A stretch of DNA of 64,000 nt from [Empedobacter] haloabium (lineage in GTDB: Bacteria; Pseudomonadota; Gammaproteobacteria; Burkholderiales; Burkholderiaceae_D), in contig CP136508.1 in the NCBI GenBank assembly GCA_008011715.2, positions 1,612,001 to 1,676,000 on the forward strand, in the 5' to 3' direction. How positions within the stretch are numbered: the stretch's first letter is position 1; every line of letters begins with the position of its first letter. The position numbers and the translations under genes are program-made. Under the pieces are notes generated by a model that was given only the letters and a program-made list of their open reading frames with translations, was not told the DNA's origin and did not search any database. This document shows, piece by piece, positions 10,170-20,026 of this stretch.

Positions 10170-10871
10170 TCACAAGCCGGCGCTACGCAGCGCCGCGGCC
10201 CGCCGCCGCGACACCTCCACCCGCATCCCGTCCGTCATCTCCAGCACCAGCGCCCCGCCATCGCCCGCCGTCATCGTCCGCGCATGATCGAGGTTGACGA
10301 GGTGCTTGCGGCTGGCGCGCACGAAGCGCGGGCCGAGCCGTTCTTCCAATTGGTTCAGGGAGCGCAGCAGCAGCGGCCGTTCGGCATCGAAATACACCCG
10401 GGCATAATTGCCGTCCGATTCGAACAGCCGGATGCGGCCCGTCTCGACAAACCAGCAGCGTTCGCCGTCCTTGATGAACAGCTGGCGCGGCGCTGCGGCC
10501 GCCGCTGGCAGCGGGTGCAGCGACAGGCGCCGCGCCGCCCGCTGCAGCGCGGCCGCCAGCCGCGGCGCCTGGATCGGCTTTTGCAGATAATCGAGCGCGT
10601 TGACCTCGAAGGCCTGCAGCGCGTAGCGGTCGAACGCGGTGGTGAAGATCACCTCGGGCGGATCGTCCAGCGCCTGCAGCAGGTCGAAGCCGCTGGCGCC
10701 TGGCATCTGCACGTCCAGCAGCAGCACGTCCGGGCGCAACTGCGCCACCTGCTCGATGGCCTGCGCCGCGTTGACCGCTTCGCCGGCGATCGTCACCTCC
10801 GGATGCGCGGCCAGCAGCCGCCGCAGTTCCGCCCGCGCCAGCCGTTCGTCGTCGACGATCAGTACGCGCAT
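10170..10871 (-). CDS. LytTR-family response regulator
   Basis: The 233-residue protein has an N-terminal receiver with VDDE, phospho-acceptor Asp53 in LLDVQMPG, and LDYLQKPI. After an Ala/Pro-rich linker comes a C-terminal LytTR DNA-binding domain (ERCWFVETGRIRLFESDGNYARVYF ... FVRASRKHLVNL, split here by omission). Its ATG overlaps the kinase stop by one base (TGATG), so it is the direct partner of the gene at 10871-11908. Target genes are unknown. Confidence 0.94.
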   Translation of the reverse strand: MRVLIVDDERLARAELRRLLAAHPEVTIAGEAVNAAQAIEQVAQLRPDVLLLDVQMPGASGFDLLQALDDPPEVIFTTAFDRYALQAFEVNALDYLQKPIQAPRLAAALQRAARRLSLHPLPAAAAAPRQLFIKDGERCWFVETGRIRLFESDGNYARVYFDAERPLLLRSLNQLEERLGPRFVRASRKHLVNLDHARTMTAGDGGALVLEMTDGMRVEVSRRRAAALRSAGL

Positions 10872-11908
10872 CACACGGCCTCCGGCAGCGACAGCGTCGC
10901 GCGCACCCAGCCGGCGTCGGCACGCAGTTCCAGCGCGGCCTGCTCTCCCAGCGCAAGCGCCAGGCGCTTGCGCGCGTTGGTCAGCCCGACCTGAGTGGAA
11001 CCGCCCGGTTCCGCCAGCGCGCCGGTATTGGCCACTTCGATGTGCGCGGCGCCGGCCGTGCGCCAGGCGCGGATGCGAATCTCGCTGCCCGCGGCGCTGG
11101 TCTCGACGCCGTACTTGACGGCGTTCTCCACCAGCGTCTGCAGCGCCATCGGCGGCACCGCCACGCCGTCCAGCCCCGCTTCGATCTCGGTCGCCACGCG
11201 CAGCCGCTCCTCGAAGCGGATCTGCTCGATGGCGAGGTAGGCTCGCACGGCCGCCAGTTCGGCCGCCAGAGGCACCGTCTGCGCATGGCCCGACTGCAGC
11301 GCATAGCGCATCAGGTCCGCCAACTGGTCGATCATGCGCGCGGCCGCATCGGCATCCTGGTAGATCAGCGCGCGCACGCTGTTCAAACTGTTGAAGAAGA
11401 AGTGCGGGTTGACCTGGGCTTGCAGCGCGCGCAGTTCCGCTTCCTTGGCGGCGAGCGCCAGGCGCAGCGCGGCGGCTTCGGCCTGGCGCGCGCGGCGCAC
11501 GGCCTGCACGGCATGGTAAAAAATGGTCCACGCCAGGAAAGTGCCGACCCAGAAGATCATCGCGTTCGGCAGCCAGGCCAGGCCGTGCGGTTGCCCGAAC
11601 GGCTGGAACACGAGGAACAGCGCCCACATCGCGGCCGTTTGCGCGCTGGCCAGCACGAGGATGCCGAGGGCAAGCGCGGGCCACGCCAGCGGCCGGCTCG
11701 CGGCCCGCCGCCGCAGCAGCACGCGGCGCCACTGGTGCGACAACGCGATGCCGGCGCAGCCGCCGCCGACGCAGACGGCCGTGATGGCGGCGCCCGGCCG
11801 GCTCATGAAAACAAAGGACAGGTTGAACAGCACGACGCTGCCCCAGCCGGCCAGCTGGCAAAGCCAGTACCAGTGGATGCCGCGCCGCGCCGGCAGTGCT
11901 GGAGTCAT
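10871..11908 (-). CDS. LytS-type membrane sensor histidine kinase
   Basis: The 345-residue kinase has four predicted membrane segments in the first 135 residues, a short coiled coil, a His_kinase domain with His169 in NPHFFFNSLNS, and a degenerate HATPase with LVENAVKYG and GLTNARKRL. There is no large extracellular sensor, so the signal is probably felt in or at the membrane. The gene lies seven bases downstream of the alpha/beta hydrolase and is coupled to the LytTR regulator, which suggests a three-gene unit. Confidence 0.92.
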   Translation of the reverse strand: MTPALPARRGIHWYWLCQLAGWGSVVLFNLSFVFMSRPGAAITAVCVGGGCAGIALSHQWRRVLLRRRAASRPLAWPALALGILVLASAQTAAMWALFLVFQPFGQPHGLAWLPNAMIFWVGTFLAWTIFYHAVQAVRRARQAEAAALRLALAAKEAELRALQAQVNPHFFFNSLNSVRALIYQDADAAARMIDQLADLMRYALQSGHAQTVPLAAELAAVRAYLAIEQIRFEERLRVATEIEAGLDGVAVPPMALQTLVENAVKYGVETSAAGSEIRIRAWRTAGAAHIEVANTGALAEPGGSTQVGLTNARKRLALALGEQAALELRADAGWVRATLSLPEAV

Positions 11909-11915
11909 CGTCGCA

Positions 11916-12779
11916 TCACTTCAGGAATCGGTCGATGCGATCATACATCCAGGCGGGGTCGTCGACCATGATGAAGTGGCGCGCCGTCTCCGCCATCTCG
12001 ATGCGCACGCCGGGCAGGCGGGCATATTGCAGCGCGAAGTTGCGCTCGATGGCCTCGCGCGGCGCGAACTGCTTGTACGCGATCCAGGTGCCCAGCACCA
12101 GGGTCGGCGCCTTGATGCGGGCGACGTCCTGGCGCAGGTCCGTCGCCAGCAGCTCCGCCATCGCGTTCGCCACGGCCGTACGGTCGGAACGCTTGCCCCA
12201 TTCGATGACCCTTTCGACGTCCTCCGGCCGCGTCACCATCGACGCCACCGTGTAGCGCTGCGACTGGGCGTGGCTGGCCTCGTCCTGCGCGAGCATGCGC
12301 GCGCGCGCGCCGGCCGCCATGGCGCGCAGCTGTTCGGGTGTGGCATCCGGCGCCTGCGCGGCGCCCAGCGCCGGCAGCGCATCGACGACGACCAGGCGGC
12401 TCAACTGGTCGGGATGGTCGATGGCGAACTTCAGGCCGAGGAAGCCGCCCAGGCTGTGGCCGACGATGACCGGTTTCTCGAGCTTGTGGGCGGTGATATA
12501 GGCGGACAGCTCCTGCTCCACTCGCGGCAGCAGCGGGCCGTCGATGGCCGGCTGGCCGGCAAACCCCGCCAGCGTCAGCACATGGCACTGGCGCGGCCCG
12601 CACAGATGCCTGACGGTGTCGTCCCACACCGCGCCGGACGAGGCCAGGCCCGGGATCAGGATGACGCTCTGGCCGCTCCCAGTCACTTCGGCCTTGAAGG
12701 CGCTGGCGGCGTGGGCGGACAGGGAGACGGCGAGGGCGGCGGCGCACAGCGCGGCCTTGTGCAGCAGGTTCTTGGTCAT
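11916..12779 (-). CDS. Exported alpha/beta hydrolase
   Basis: The 287-residue enzyme has a signal peptide ending around AHAAS (residues 1-26). The alpha/beta-hydrolase nucleophile elbow GHSLGG has Ser109. An oxyanion-type motif PGLASSG lies near 43, and a C-terminal His is at 268 in ARHFIMVDDP. The substrate is unknown; esterase or lactonase activity in the periplasm is inferred. A good ribosome-binding site (AGGAGGAACC) precedes the ATG. It is seven bases upstream of the LytS-type kinase and probably co-transcribed with it, so the two-component pair may respond to its product or to the same stress. Confidence 0.88.
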   Translation of the reverse strand: MTKNLLHKAALCAAALAVSLSAHAASAFKAEVTGSGQSVILIPGLASSGAVWDDTVRHLCGPRQCHVLTLAGFAGQPAIDGPLLPRVEQELSAYITAHKLEKPVIVGHSLGGFLGLKFAIDHPDQLSRLVVVDALPALGAAQAPDATPEQLRAMAAGARARMLAQDEASHAQSQRYTVASMVTRPEDVERVIEWGKRSDRTAVANAMAELLATDLRQDVARIKAPTLVLGTWIAYKQFAPREAIERNFALQYARLPGVRIEMAETARHFIMVDDPAWMYDRIDRFLK

Positions 12780-12874
12780 GGTGGTTCCTCCTTGGGACGT
12801 ATCGTCACATGGAGGGAGCCACTGGGGCAGCGGATTGGGATGAGCGGTTCGATTGCGGGATGAGTGGTGTGGCT

Positions 12875-12990
12875 GGGGTCTGTTCCTTCAGGCTTGGGGT
12901 CTGTCCCTTCGGGACTGACCCCGGTTTTCATCGTGAAGCGCGCGCCGCGGACAAAAACCAGGGTCAGTCCCAAAAAACGGGACAGACCCC
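12875..12990. repeat. Family A composite palindromic element
   Basis: A partial arm (12875-12886) precedes a full hairpin at 12896-12922 (GGGGTCTGTCCC-TTC-GGGACTGACCCC). GGTTTTCATCG, a variable core and AAAAACC follow, and then a second hairpin at 12961-12990 with an A-rich loop. The two hairpins and the GGTTTT/AAAACC segments form a larger inverted arrangement, matched by the copy at 31659-31780. It lies directly after the 3' end of the DUF6328 gene at 12995. Confidence 0.85.
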
Positions 12991-12994
12991 AACC

Positions 12995-13486
12995 TCAAGC
13001 GCCGGCGTCGGTCGCCCCATAGCCATGCACCCGCCGCCGATGCAGCGGATACACGAACCACAGCCCGATCAGCAGTGCGAACGACGCCACGGCGCTGGCG
13101 ATGCTGAGCACATCGTCGCTCGTCACCGCGTGCAGCACCACGAACATGTCCAGCGACAGCCCGGCCGCCAGCGGCGCCAGCGCGTAGCAGATCGCGCGCG
13201 AGCACACCTTGATCGTTTGCAGCGTGGCGCGGTCCGGCGTGGCCAGCCGGTGGTAGGCGGCCGGCATCATGACAAGGGCGATGGCGACGACGACCAGCGC
13301 CAGCGCGACCATGTGGCAGGCCTGCACGCCGAACGGCAGGTCGGCAAAGCGTTCGTTGAACACAGCCACGGTCTGGAAGCCGAACAGGGCCTGGATGCCC
13401 GGCAGGACCATGCGCGCTTCCTCGATCAGGTGGCCCATCTGGTCCTTCAGCGAATCGCGCTCCGCCGGCGGTTGTTGTTCGTCCAT
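12995..13486 (-). CDS. DUF6328 family membrane protein
   Basis: The 163-residue protein has an acidic cytoplasmic N-terminus and four predicted membrane helices. The [28 protein letters not shown] stretch (residues about 20-47) is the family signature: E-x-R-x-xLPG followed by Q-x-L-x-x-F. Function is unknown for the family. A paralogue with the same layout is at 39535-40020. It appears to be a single gene; upstream lies prpR in the same orientation, with its stop 88 bases away. Confidence 0.8.
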   Translation of the reverse strand: MDEQQPPAERDSLKDQMGHLIEEARMVLPGIQALFGFQTVAVFNERFADLPFGVQACHMVALALVVVAIALVMMPAAYHRLATPDRATLQTIKVCSRAICYALAPLAAGLSLDMFVVLHAVTSDDVLSIASAVASFALLIGLWFVYPLHRRRVHGYGATDAGA

Positions 13487-13574
13487 GTGCTCTTTCCGAG
13501 GCGTATCGATTGTCGGCGCCTTCTCTCGTGCTACCCATTCTAGCGTGCTGCGCGCCTGGTCGGCGCGCAGCAGG

Positions 13575-15188
13575 TCAGCCCTCCATGCCTTCCTCGCGCA
13601 GCCGGCGCCACAGTGTCGTGCGGCTGATGCCGAGGTATTGCGCCGCCGCGTCGCGCCGGCCGCCGAAGCGGCGCAGCACGTCCGCCGTGCTCTCCCGCCC
13701 TGGCGGCAGGGCCGTCGGCGTTGGGGCGGCCGCCAGCTCGGGGGCCACCTGCAGCATGAACGCCGGCGTCAGCGCCTGCAGCGGCTCGGCCGCCAGGAAC
13801 AGCGCCAGCCGCTCGGCCAGGTTGCGCAGTTCGCGCACGTTGCCAGGCCACGGGTAGGCGCGCAGCAGCGGCGCGCAGGCCGCCAGTTCCGCCGCCAGGT
13901 TGGGCGCGGCGCGCGTGCCCAGCGCGGCCAGCGCATTGCGCAGCGACCACTCGGCCAGCGGCACGATGTCTTCGTGGCGCTCGCGCAGCGGCGGCAACGT
14001 CAGGCGCAGCACCGCCAGGCGGTAGAACAGGTCGGCGCGGAAGCGGCCGTCGCGCACGCGCTGTTCCAGGTCGCAGTGGGTGGCGCTGACGATGCGCACG
14101 TTGATGGGCACGGGCCGGGTGCCGCCCACCCGCACCACCTCGCGTTCCTCCAGCACGCGCAGCAGGCGCGTTTGCAGCGCCAGCGGCATCTCGCCGATTT
14201 CGTCGAGGAACAGCGTGCCGTGGTTGGCCGCCTCGAACAGGCCCGCATGACCGCCCCGGCGCGCGCCCGTGAACGCGCCTTCCTCATGACCGAACAGTTC
14301 CGACTCCAGCAGCGACTCGGCCAGCGCGCCGCAGTTGACGGCGACGAAGGGCGCGCCGGCTTTCATATGGCGCGGGCTCTCACGGTGGATCGCCTGCGCC
14401 ACCAGCTCCTTGCCGCTGCCTGTCTCGCCCTGGATCAGCACCGTGGCCGACGAGCGCGCATACAGAACGGCAGCCTGGCGCACCTTTTCCATCGCCGGCG
14501 ACGCGCCGCGCAGGTCGGCCACGCCATGGCGGGCCCGCAGCGTGTCCGGCACCGCGCTGGCGCGGCTGCGGTGCCGCTGTGCTTCCAGCTGCCCCAGGCG
14601 GGCGATCTCCAGCGCGTCGTCGAAGGCCTGGCGGATCGAGGCCGCCGAGTAGACGAACACGCCGGTCAGCCCGGCTTGCTCGGCCAGGTCCGTGATCAGG
14701 CCCGCGCCGACGATGGCGCGCACGCCGGCCGCCTTCAGGTCGGCGATCTGCGCGCGCGCATCCTGTTCGGTGGCATAGGTGCGCTGCACGATGCCGATGC
14801 CGAAGGTGTCCGCGAACCGGCTCAGCTCGGGTACCGGCGCCTGGTACGTCACGACGCCGATCGGCCCGCCGCCCGCCGCCCGCCGTGCCCGCGCCAATGC
14901 CTGCAACATGTCGTAGCCGCTGGCCTTGGCCACGACGACCGGCACCGACAGCCGGCTTTTCAGCCAGGCCGCATTCGACCCGGCCGAGATGACGGCATCG
15001 CAGCGCTCCGTGGCCAGGCGCTCGCGGATGTGGCGCACGGCGTCGTCGAAGCCCAGGTTGATGGGTTCGATGGTGGCGAGGGCGTCGTACTCCAGCGTGA
15101 TGTCGCGGAACAGCGCGGCCAGGCGCGAAACGGACACCGTCCAGATGACGGGCTTGTCTTGCTCGACAGGAAGAATAGGTTGGGCCAT
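13575..15188 (-). CDS. prpR: Sigma-54 dependent propionate catabolism regulator PrpR
   Basis: The 537-residue activator has a PrpR_N sensor domain (about 1-190), thought to bind 2-methylcitrate. A central AAA+ domain has Walker A GETGSGKE at residue 254 and the sigma-54 contact loop GAFTGA at 304-309. A Fis-type helix-turn-helix lies at the end ([19 protein letters not shown]). It is divergent from prpB and is expected to activate it through the sigma-54 promoter in the shared 158-base gap. Confidence 0.96.
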   Translation of the reverse strand: MAQPILPVEQDKPVIWTVSVSRLAALFRDITLEYDALATIEPINLGFDDAVRHIRERLATERCDAVISAGSNAAWLKSRLSVPVVVAKASGYDMLQALARARRAAGGGPIGVVTYQAPVPELSRFADTFGIGIVQRTYATEQDARAQIADLKAAGVRAIVGAGLITDLAEQAGLTGVFVYSAASIRQAFDDALEIARLGQLEAQRHRSRASAVPDTLRARHGVADLRGASPAMEKVRQAAVLYARSSATVLIQGETGSGKELVAQAIHRESPRHMKAGAPFVAVNCGALAESLLESELFGHEEGAFTGARRGGHAGLFEAANHGTLFLDEIGEMPLALQTRLLRVLEEREVVRVGGTRPVPINVRIVSATHCDLEQRVRDGRFRADLFYRLAVLRLTLPPLRERHEDIVPLAEWSLRNALAALGTRAAPNLAAELAACAPLLRAYPWPGNVRELRNLAERLALFLAAEPLQALTPAFMLQVAPELAAAPTPTALPPGRESTADVLRRFGGRRDAAAQYLGISRTTLWRRLREEGMEG

Positions 15189-15220
15189 GTCGCAGATTAT
15201 ATTGCAACGCTGCGTTTCAA

Positions 15221-15237
15221 TGTTTCAATCTGAAACA
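15221..15237. promoter_or_regulatory. Candidate PrpR operator (palindrome)
   Basis: TGTTTCAATCTGAAACA is a perfect 6-base inverted repeat with a five-base spacer, 55 bases upstream of the sigma-54 -24 box. A TTTCAATG half-repeat precedes it. Its place between prpR and prpB makes it the best candidate for the PrpR enhancer site. Confidence 0.5.
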
Positions 15238-15291
15238 CGACCTCAGCGACTAGAACGTTGCAAGTGCTTGATTTTGCTTGTTCGCAATCGC

Positions 15292-15307
15292 TGGCACGGC
15301 ATTTGCA
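15292..15307 (+). promoter_or_regulatory. Sigma-54 promoter of the prp operon
   Basis: TGGCACGGCATTTGCA matches the sigma-54 consensus (TGGCAC-N5-TTGC), with the GG and GC pairs 12 bases apart. It lies 40 bases before the prpB ATG and downstream of the palindrome at 15221-15237. Confidence 0.88.
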
Positions 15308-15346
15308 ATATGGCAGCATCCGTTCTTCATTACCCGAAAGGTCACC

Positions 15347-16234
15347 ATGAGTCAGTTTTCCGCCGGCGCCGCGTTCCGCCAGGCCGTCCGTGAAGAGTCG
15401 CCGCTGCAGGTCGTCGGCGCCATCAATGCCAACCACGCGCTGCTGGCCCGGCGCGCCGGCTTCCGTGCCATCTACCTGTCCGGCGGTGGTGTCGCGGCCG
15501 GCTCGCTGGGCCTGCCCGACCTGGGCATCTCCGGCCTGGAGGACGTGCTGGTGGACGTGCGCCGCATTACCGACGTGTGCGACCTGCCGCTGCTGGTCGA
15601 CGTCGACACGGGCTTCGGCGCTTCCGCCTTCAACGTGGCGCGCACGGTGAAATCGCTGATCAAGGCCGGCGCCGGCGCGATGCACATCGAGGACCAGGTG
15701 GGGGCCAAGCGCTGCGGCCACCGCCCCGGCAAGGAGATCGTCAGCAAGGCCGAGATGGTGGACCGCATCAAGGCCGCGGTGGACGCGCGCACGGACGAGA
15801 ACTTCGTCATCATGGCGCGCACCGACGCGCTGGCCGTCGAAGGCCTGGATGCCGCGGTGGACCGCGCGCTGGCCTGCGTCGAGGCGGGCGCCGACATGAT
15901 CTTCCCGGAAGCGATGACGGAACTGTCGATGTACAAACAGTTCGCCAATGCGGTGAAGGTGCCGATCCTGGCCAACATCACCGAGTTCGGCTCGACGCCG
16001 CTGTTCACCGTGGAAGAGCTGAAGACGGCGGACGTCGGCCTCGTGCTCTACCCGCTGTCCGCCTTCCGCGCGATGAACAAGGCCGCCGAAAACGTCTACG
16101 GCGCGATCCGTCGCGATGGCACCCAGAAGGCCGTGCTGGACACGATGCAGACGCGCGAGGAACTGTACGAGCGCATCGACTACCACGCATTCGAACGCAA
16201 GCTGGACGCACTGTTCCAGGCCCAGAAAAAATAA
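15347..16234 (+). CDS. prpB: 2-methylisocitrate lyase PrpB
   Basis: The 295-residue enzyme splits 2-methylisocitrate into pyruvate and succinate in the methylcitrate cycle. The isocitrate-lyase family active-site motif [10 protein letters not shown] has catalytic Cys123. The metal-binding region DVDTGFG and EDQVGAK are present. The frame is open upstream, but the ATG at 15347 is preceded by GAAAGG and gives the family start [11 protein letters not shown]. It is the first gene of prpBC-acnD-prpF. Confidence 0.97.
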   Translation: MSQFSAGAAFRQAVREESPLQVVGAINANHALLARRAGFRAIYLSGGGVAAGSLGLPDLGISGLEDVLVDVRRITDVCDLPLLVDVDTGFGASAFNVARTVKSLIKAGAGAMHIEDQVGAKRCGHRPGKEIVSKAEMVDRIKAAVDARTDENFVIMARTDALAVEGLDAAVDRALACVEAGADMIFPEAMTELSMYKQFANAVKVPILANITEFGSTPLFTVEELKTADVGLVLYPLSAFRAMNKAAENVYGAIRRDGTQKAVLDTMQTREELYERIDYHAFERKLDALFQAQKK

Positions 16235-16247
16235 GGAGACCCGTGAA

Positions 16248-17396
16248 ATGACCGAAACCACCACCTTCAAGCCCAAGAAATCCGTCGCCCTGTCCGGTGT
16301 TGCCGCCGGCAATACGGCCCTGTGCAGCGTCGGCAAGACGGGCAACGACCTGCATTACCGCGGCTACGACATCCTGGACGTGGCCGACAGCTGCGAGTTC
16401 GAGGAGATCGCCTACCTGCTGGTGCACGGCAAGCTGCCCAACAACGCGGAGCTGCGCGGCTACAAGGCCAAGCTGCGTTCCCTGCGCGGCCTGCCGCAAG
16501 CGGTCAAGGCCGCGCTGGAAGCGCTGCCGGCCGGCGCCCACCCGATGGACGTGATGCGCACCGGCGTCTCGGCGCTGGGCTGCGCGCTGCCGGAGAAGGA
16601 CGACCACAATGTCGCCGGCGCGCGCGACATCGCCGACCGCCTGATGGCCTCCTTCGGCTCGATGCTGCTGTACTGGTACCACTACAGCCATAACGGCAAG
16701 CGCATCGAGGTCGAGACCGACGACGACTCCATCGGCGGCCATTTCCTGCACCTGCTGCACGGCTTCAAGCCGTCCGACAGCTGGGTCAAGGCGATGCACA
16801 CGTCGCTGATCCTGTACGCCGAACACGAGTTCAACGCCTCCACCTTCACGGCGCGCGTGATCGCCGGCACGGGATCGGACATTCACTCTGCCATCACCGG
16901 CGCCATCGGCGCGTTGCGCGGTCCGAAGCACGGCGGCGCCAACGAAGTGGCGCTGGAGATCCAGAAGCGCTACGAGAACGCCGACGAGGCCGAAAGCGAC
17001 ATCCGCGCCCGCGTGGCGAACAAGGAAGTGGTGATCGGCTTCGGCCACCCGGTCTACACGATCTCCGACCCGCGCAACAAGGTGATCAAGGAAGTGGCGC
17101 GCAAACTGTCGCAGGAAGGCGGCTCGATGAAGATGTTCGACATCGCCGAGCGCCTGGAAACCGTGATGTGGGACATCAAGAAGATGTTCCCCAACCTGGA
17201 CTGGTTCTCCGCCGTGTCGTACCACATGATGGGCGTGCCCACCGCCATGTTCACGCCGCTGTTCGTGATCTCGCGCACCTCCGGCTGGGCCGCGCACATC
17301 ATCGAGCAGCGCATCGACAACAAGATCATCCGCCCGAGCGCGAACTACGTCGGTCCCGAGGACCTGCGCTTCGTGCCGATCAGCGACCGCAAATAA
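16248..17396 (+). CDS. prpC: 2-methylcitrate synthase PrpC
   Basis: The 382-residue citrate-synthase family enzyme condenses propionyl-CoA with oxaloacetate. Active-site histidine motifs GPKHGGANE and GFGHPVY are present, and the length and the N-terminal [15 protein letters not shown] are typical of PrpC rather than GltA. A strong AAGGAGA lies before the ATG. It starts 13 bases after the prpB stop. Confidence 0.96.
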   Translation: MTETTTFKPKKSVALSGVAAGNTALCSVGKTGNDLHYRGYDILDVADSCEFEEIAYLLVHGKLPNNAELRGYKAKLRSLRGLPQAVKAALEALPAGAHPMDVMRTGVSALGCALPEKDDHNVAGARDIADRLMASFGSMLLYWYHYSHNGKRIEVETDDDSIGGHFLHLLHGFKPSDSWVKAMHTSLILYAEHEFNASTFTARVIAGTGSDIHSAITGAIGALRGPKHGGANEVALEIQKRYENADEAESDIRARVANKEVVIGFGHPVYTISDPRNKVIKEVARKLSQEGGSMKMFDIAERLETVMWDIKKMFPNLDWFSAVSYHMMGVPTAMFTPLFVISRTSGWAAHIIEQRIDNKIIRPSANYVGPEDLRFVPISDRK

Positions 17397-17407
17397 GAGG
17401 TAGAGAA

Positions 17408-20026
17408 GTGACCATCCCCATGAACAGCGCGTACCGCAGAAACCTGCCCGGTACGACCCTGGATTACTTCGACGCGCGCGCCGCCGTCGAGGCGATCGAA
17501 GCGGGCGCCTACGACAAGCTGCCCTACACGTCGCGCGTACTGGCCGAGAACCTGTGCCGCCGCTGCGATTCCACCCAGTTGACGGCTTCGCTGCAGCAGA
17601 TCATCGGCCGCAAGCGCGACCTGGACTTTCCCTGGTTCCCCGCGCGCGTGGTGTGCCACGACATCCTGGGCCAGACCGCCCTGGTGGACCTGGCCGGCCT
17701 GCGCGACGCCATCGCCCAGCAGGGCGGCGACCCGGCTCTGGTCAATCCCGTCGTGCCGACGCAGCTGGTGGTGGATCACTCGCTGGCCGTCGAATGCGGT
17801 GGCTTCGACCCGCAGGCCTTCGAGAAGAACCGCGCCATCGAGGACCGCCGCAACGAGGACCGCTTCCACTTCATCGACTGGACCAAACACGCGTTCAAGA
17901 ACGTGGACGTGATCCCGCCCGGGAACGGCATCCTGCACCAGATCAACCTGGAGCGCATGTCGCCGGTGATCCAGGTGGACAACGGCGTGGCCTATCCGGA
18001 TACGCTGGTGGGCACCGACTCGCACACGCCGATGGTCGATGCGCTGGGCGTGATCGCCGTCGGCGTCGGCGGCCTGGAGGCGGAAACGGTCATGCTGGGC
18101 CGCGCCTCCTGGATGCGCCTGCCCGATATCGTCGGCGTGCAGCTGACCGGCCGGCCGCAGCCGGGAATCACGGCCACCGACATCGTGCTGGCGCTGACCG
18201 AATTCCTGCGCAAGCAAAAGGTGGTGTCGGCCTACCTGGAGTTCTTCGGCGAAGGTGCCGCCGCGCTGACCTTGGGCGACCGAGCCACGATCTCGAACAT
18301 GGCGCCGGAGTTCGGCGCCACGGCGGCAATGTTCTACATCGACCAGCAGACCATCAACTACCTGCGCCTGACGGGGCGCGACGACGAGCTGGTGGCGCTG
18401 GTCGAGCTGTATGCGAAGCAGGCCGGCCTGTGGGCCGACAGCCTGGCGCAGGCCGAGTACGAGCGCACCTTGACGTTCGACCTGTCTTCCGTCGTGCGCA
18501 ATATCGCCGGGCCGTCCAACCCGCACAAGCGCGTGCCGACCTCCGAGCTGGCCGCGCGCGGCATTTCCGGCGTGGTCGAGAACGAGCCGGGCAAGATGCC
18601 GGACGGCGCCGTCATCATCGCCGCGATCACCAGCTGCACCAACACGAACAACCCGCGCAACATGATCGCGGCGGGCCTGTTGGCCCGCAACGCCAACCGC
18701 GCCGGGCTGCTGCGCAAGCCCTGGGTAAAAACCTCGCTGGCGCCGGGCTCGAAGGCCGTCACCTTGTACCTGGAAGAAGCCGGCCTGCTGCCGGAACTGG
18801 AAGCACTGGGCTTCGGCGTGGTCGCGTATGCCTGCACGTCGTGCAACGGCATGTCCGGCGCGCTCGATCCTGTCATCCAGCAGGAGATCGTCGAGCGCAA
18901 TCTGTACGCGACCGCGGTCCTGTCGGGCAACCGCAACTTCGACGGCCGCATCCACCCGTTCGCGCAGCAGGCCTTCCTGGCCTCGCCGCCGCTGGTGGTG
19001 GCCTACGCCATCGCCGGCACGATCCGCTTCGACATCGAGAAGGACGTGCTGGGCACGACCGCCGACGGCCGTGAGATTCGCCTGGCCGACCTGTGGCCGA
19101 GCGATGCCGAGATCGACGCCATCGTCGCGGCCAGCGTCAAGCCGGACCACTTCCGCAAGGTCTACATCCCGATGTTCGCGCGCAGCGGCGACGCGGCCGC
19201 CGCGGTCAGCCCGCTGTACGACTGGCGCGCGCAGAGCACCTATATCCGCCGTCCGCCGTACTGGGAAGGCGCGCTGGCGGGCGAGCGTACCTTGCGCGGC
19301 ATGCGGCCGCTGGCGATCCTGGGCGACAACATCACGACCGACCACCTGTCGCCGTCGAACGCGATCATGGCCGATTCGGCCGCCGGCGAGTACCTGGCGA
19401 AGATGGGCCTGCCGGAGGAGGACTTCAACTCCTACGCCACGCACCGGGGCGACCACCTGACGGCGCAGCGCGCCACCTTCGCCAACCCCACCTTGAAGAA
19501 CGAGATGGTCGTCGTGGACGGGCAGGTCAAGGCCGGCTCGCTGGCCCGCATCGAGCCCGATGGCGTGGTCACGCGCATGTGGGAAGCGATCGAGACCTAT
19601 ATGGAGCGCAAGCAGCCGCTGATCATCGTGGCCGGCGCCGACTACGGCCAGGGCTCCTCGCGCGACTGGGCGGCGAAAGGCGTGCGCCTGGCCGGCGTCG
19701 AGGCCATCGTCGCGGAGGGTTTTGAACGAATTCACCGCACCAACCTGGTCGGCATGGGCGTGCTGCCGCTGGAATTCACCGGCGGCATCAACCGCCTGAC
19801 CCTGGGCCTGGACGGTACCGAGACCTACGACGTGGTGGGCGAGCGCCAGCCGCGCGCCACGCTGACCCTGGTGATCCACCGCGCCAATGGCGAGAGCCTG
19901 ACGGTGCCGGTGCTGTGCCGGCTGGACACCGCCGAGGAAGTGGCGATCTACGAGGCGGGCGGCGTGCTGCAGCGCTTCGCCCAGGACTTCCTGGCCGCGA
20001 CCGTACCGGCAAGCGAGGCCGCATGA
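17408..20026 (+). CDS. acnD: Fe/S-dependent 2-methylcitrate dehydratase AcnD
   Basis: The 872-residue aconitase-family enzyme dehydrates 2-methylcitrate to 2-methyl-trans-aconitate. Cluster cysteines are seen in ITSCTNTNN and ACTSCNGM, and the C-terminal swivel domain has GADYGQGSSRDWAAKG. GTG at 17408 is chosen because AGAGG lies seven bases upstream; the ATG at 17420 would be 19 bases away. AcnD works with PrpF and replaces PrpD, which is absent here. It overlaps prpF by ATGA. Confidence 0.95.
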   Translation: MTIPMNSAYRRNLPGTTLDYFDARAAVEAIEAGAYDKLPYTSRVLAENLCRRCDSTQLTASLQQIIGRKRDLDFPWFPARVVCHDILGQTALVDLAGLRDAIAQQGGDPALVNPVVPTQLVVDHSLAVECGGFDPQAFEKNRAIEDRRNEDRFHFIDWTKHAFKNVDVIPPGNGILHQINLERMSPVIQVDNGVAYPDTLVGTDSHTPMVDALGVIAVGVGGLEAETVMLGRASWMRLPDIVGVQLTGRPQPGITATDIVLALTEFLRKQKVVSAYLEFFGEGAAALTLGDRATISNMAPEFGATAAMFYIDQQTINYLRLTGRDDELVALVELYAKQAGLWADSLAQAEYERTLTFDLSSVVRNIAGPSNPHKRVPTSELAARGISGVVENEPGKMPDGAVIIAAITSCTNTNNPRNMIAAGLLARNANRAGLLRKPWVKTSLAPGSKAVTLYLEEAGLLPELEALGFGVVAYACTSCNGMSGALDPVIQQEIVERNLYATAVLSGNRNFDGRIHPFAQQAFLASPPLVVAYAIAGTIRFDIEKDVLGTTADGREIRLADLWPSDAEIDAIVAASVKPDHFRKVYIPMFARSGDAAAAVSPLYDWRAQSTYIRRPPYWEGALAGERTLRGMRPLAILGDNITTDHLSPSNAIMADSAAGEYLAKMGLPEEDFNSYATHRGDHLTAQRATFANPTLKNEMVVVDGQVKAGSLARIEPDGVVTRMWEAIETYMERKQPLIIVAGADYGQGSSRDWAAKGVRLAGVEAIVAEGFERIHRTNLVGMGVLPLEFTGGINRLTLGLDGTETYDVVGERQPRATLTLVIHRANGESLTVPVLCRLDTAEEVAIYEAGGVLQRFAQDFLAATVPASEAA

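Noticed and set aside
5683..10173. 1496-codon minus-strand frame running through the tricorn-like peptidase gene into the PEP-CTERM gene
   Set aside because: Only its last 270 codons show a real protein with signal peptide and PEP-CTERM motif. The rest is antisense to a clear S41 peptidase and is rich in Arg/Ala/His, as expected of a GC-rich shadow frame.
17345..19879. 844-codon frame antisense to acnD
   Set aside because: Composition is His/Arg/Gln/Val-rich with no motif; the sense strand encodes an intact AcnD.
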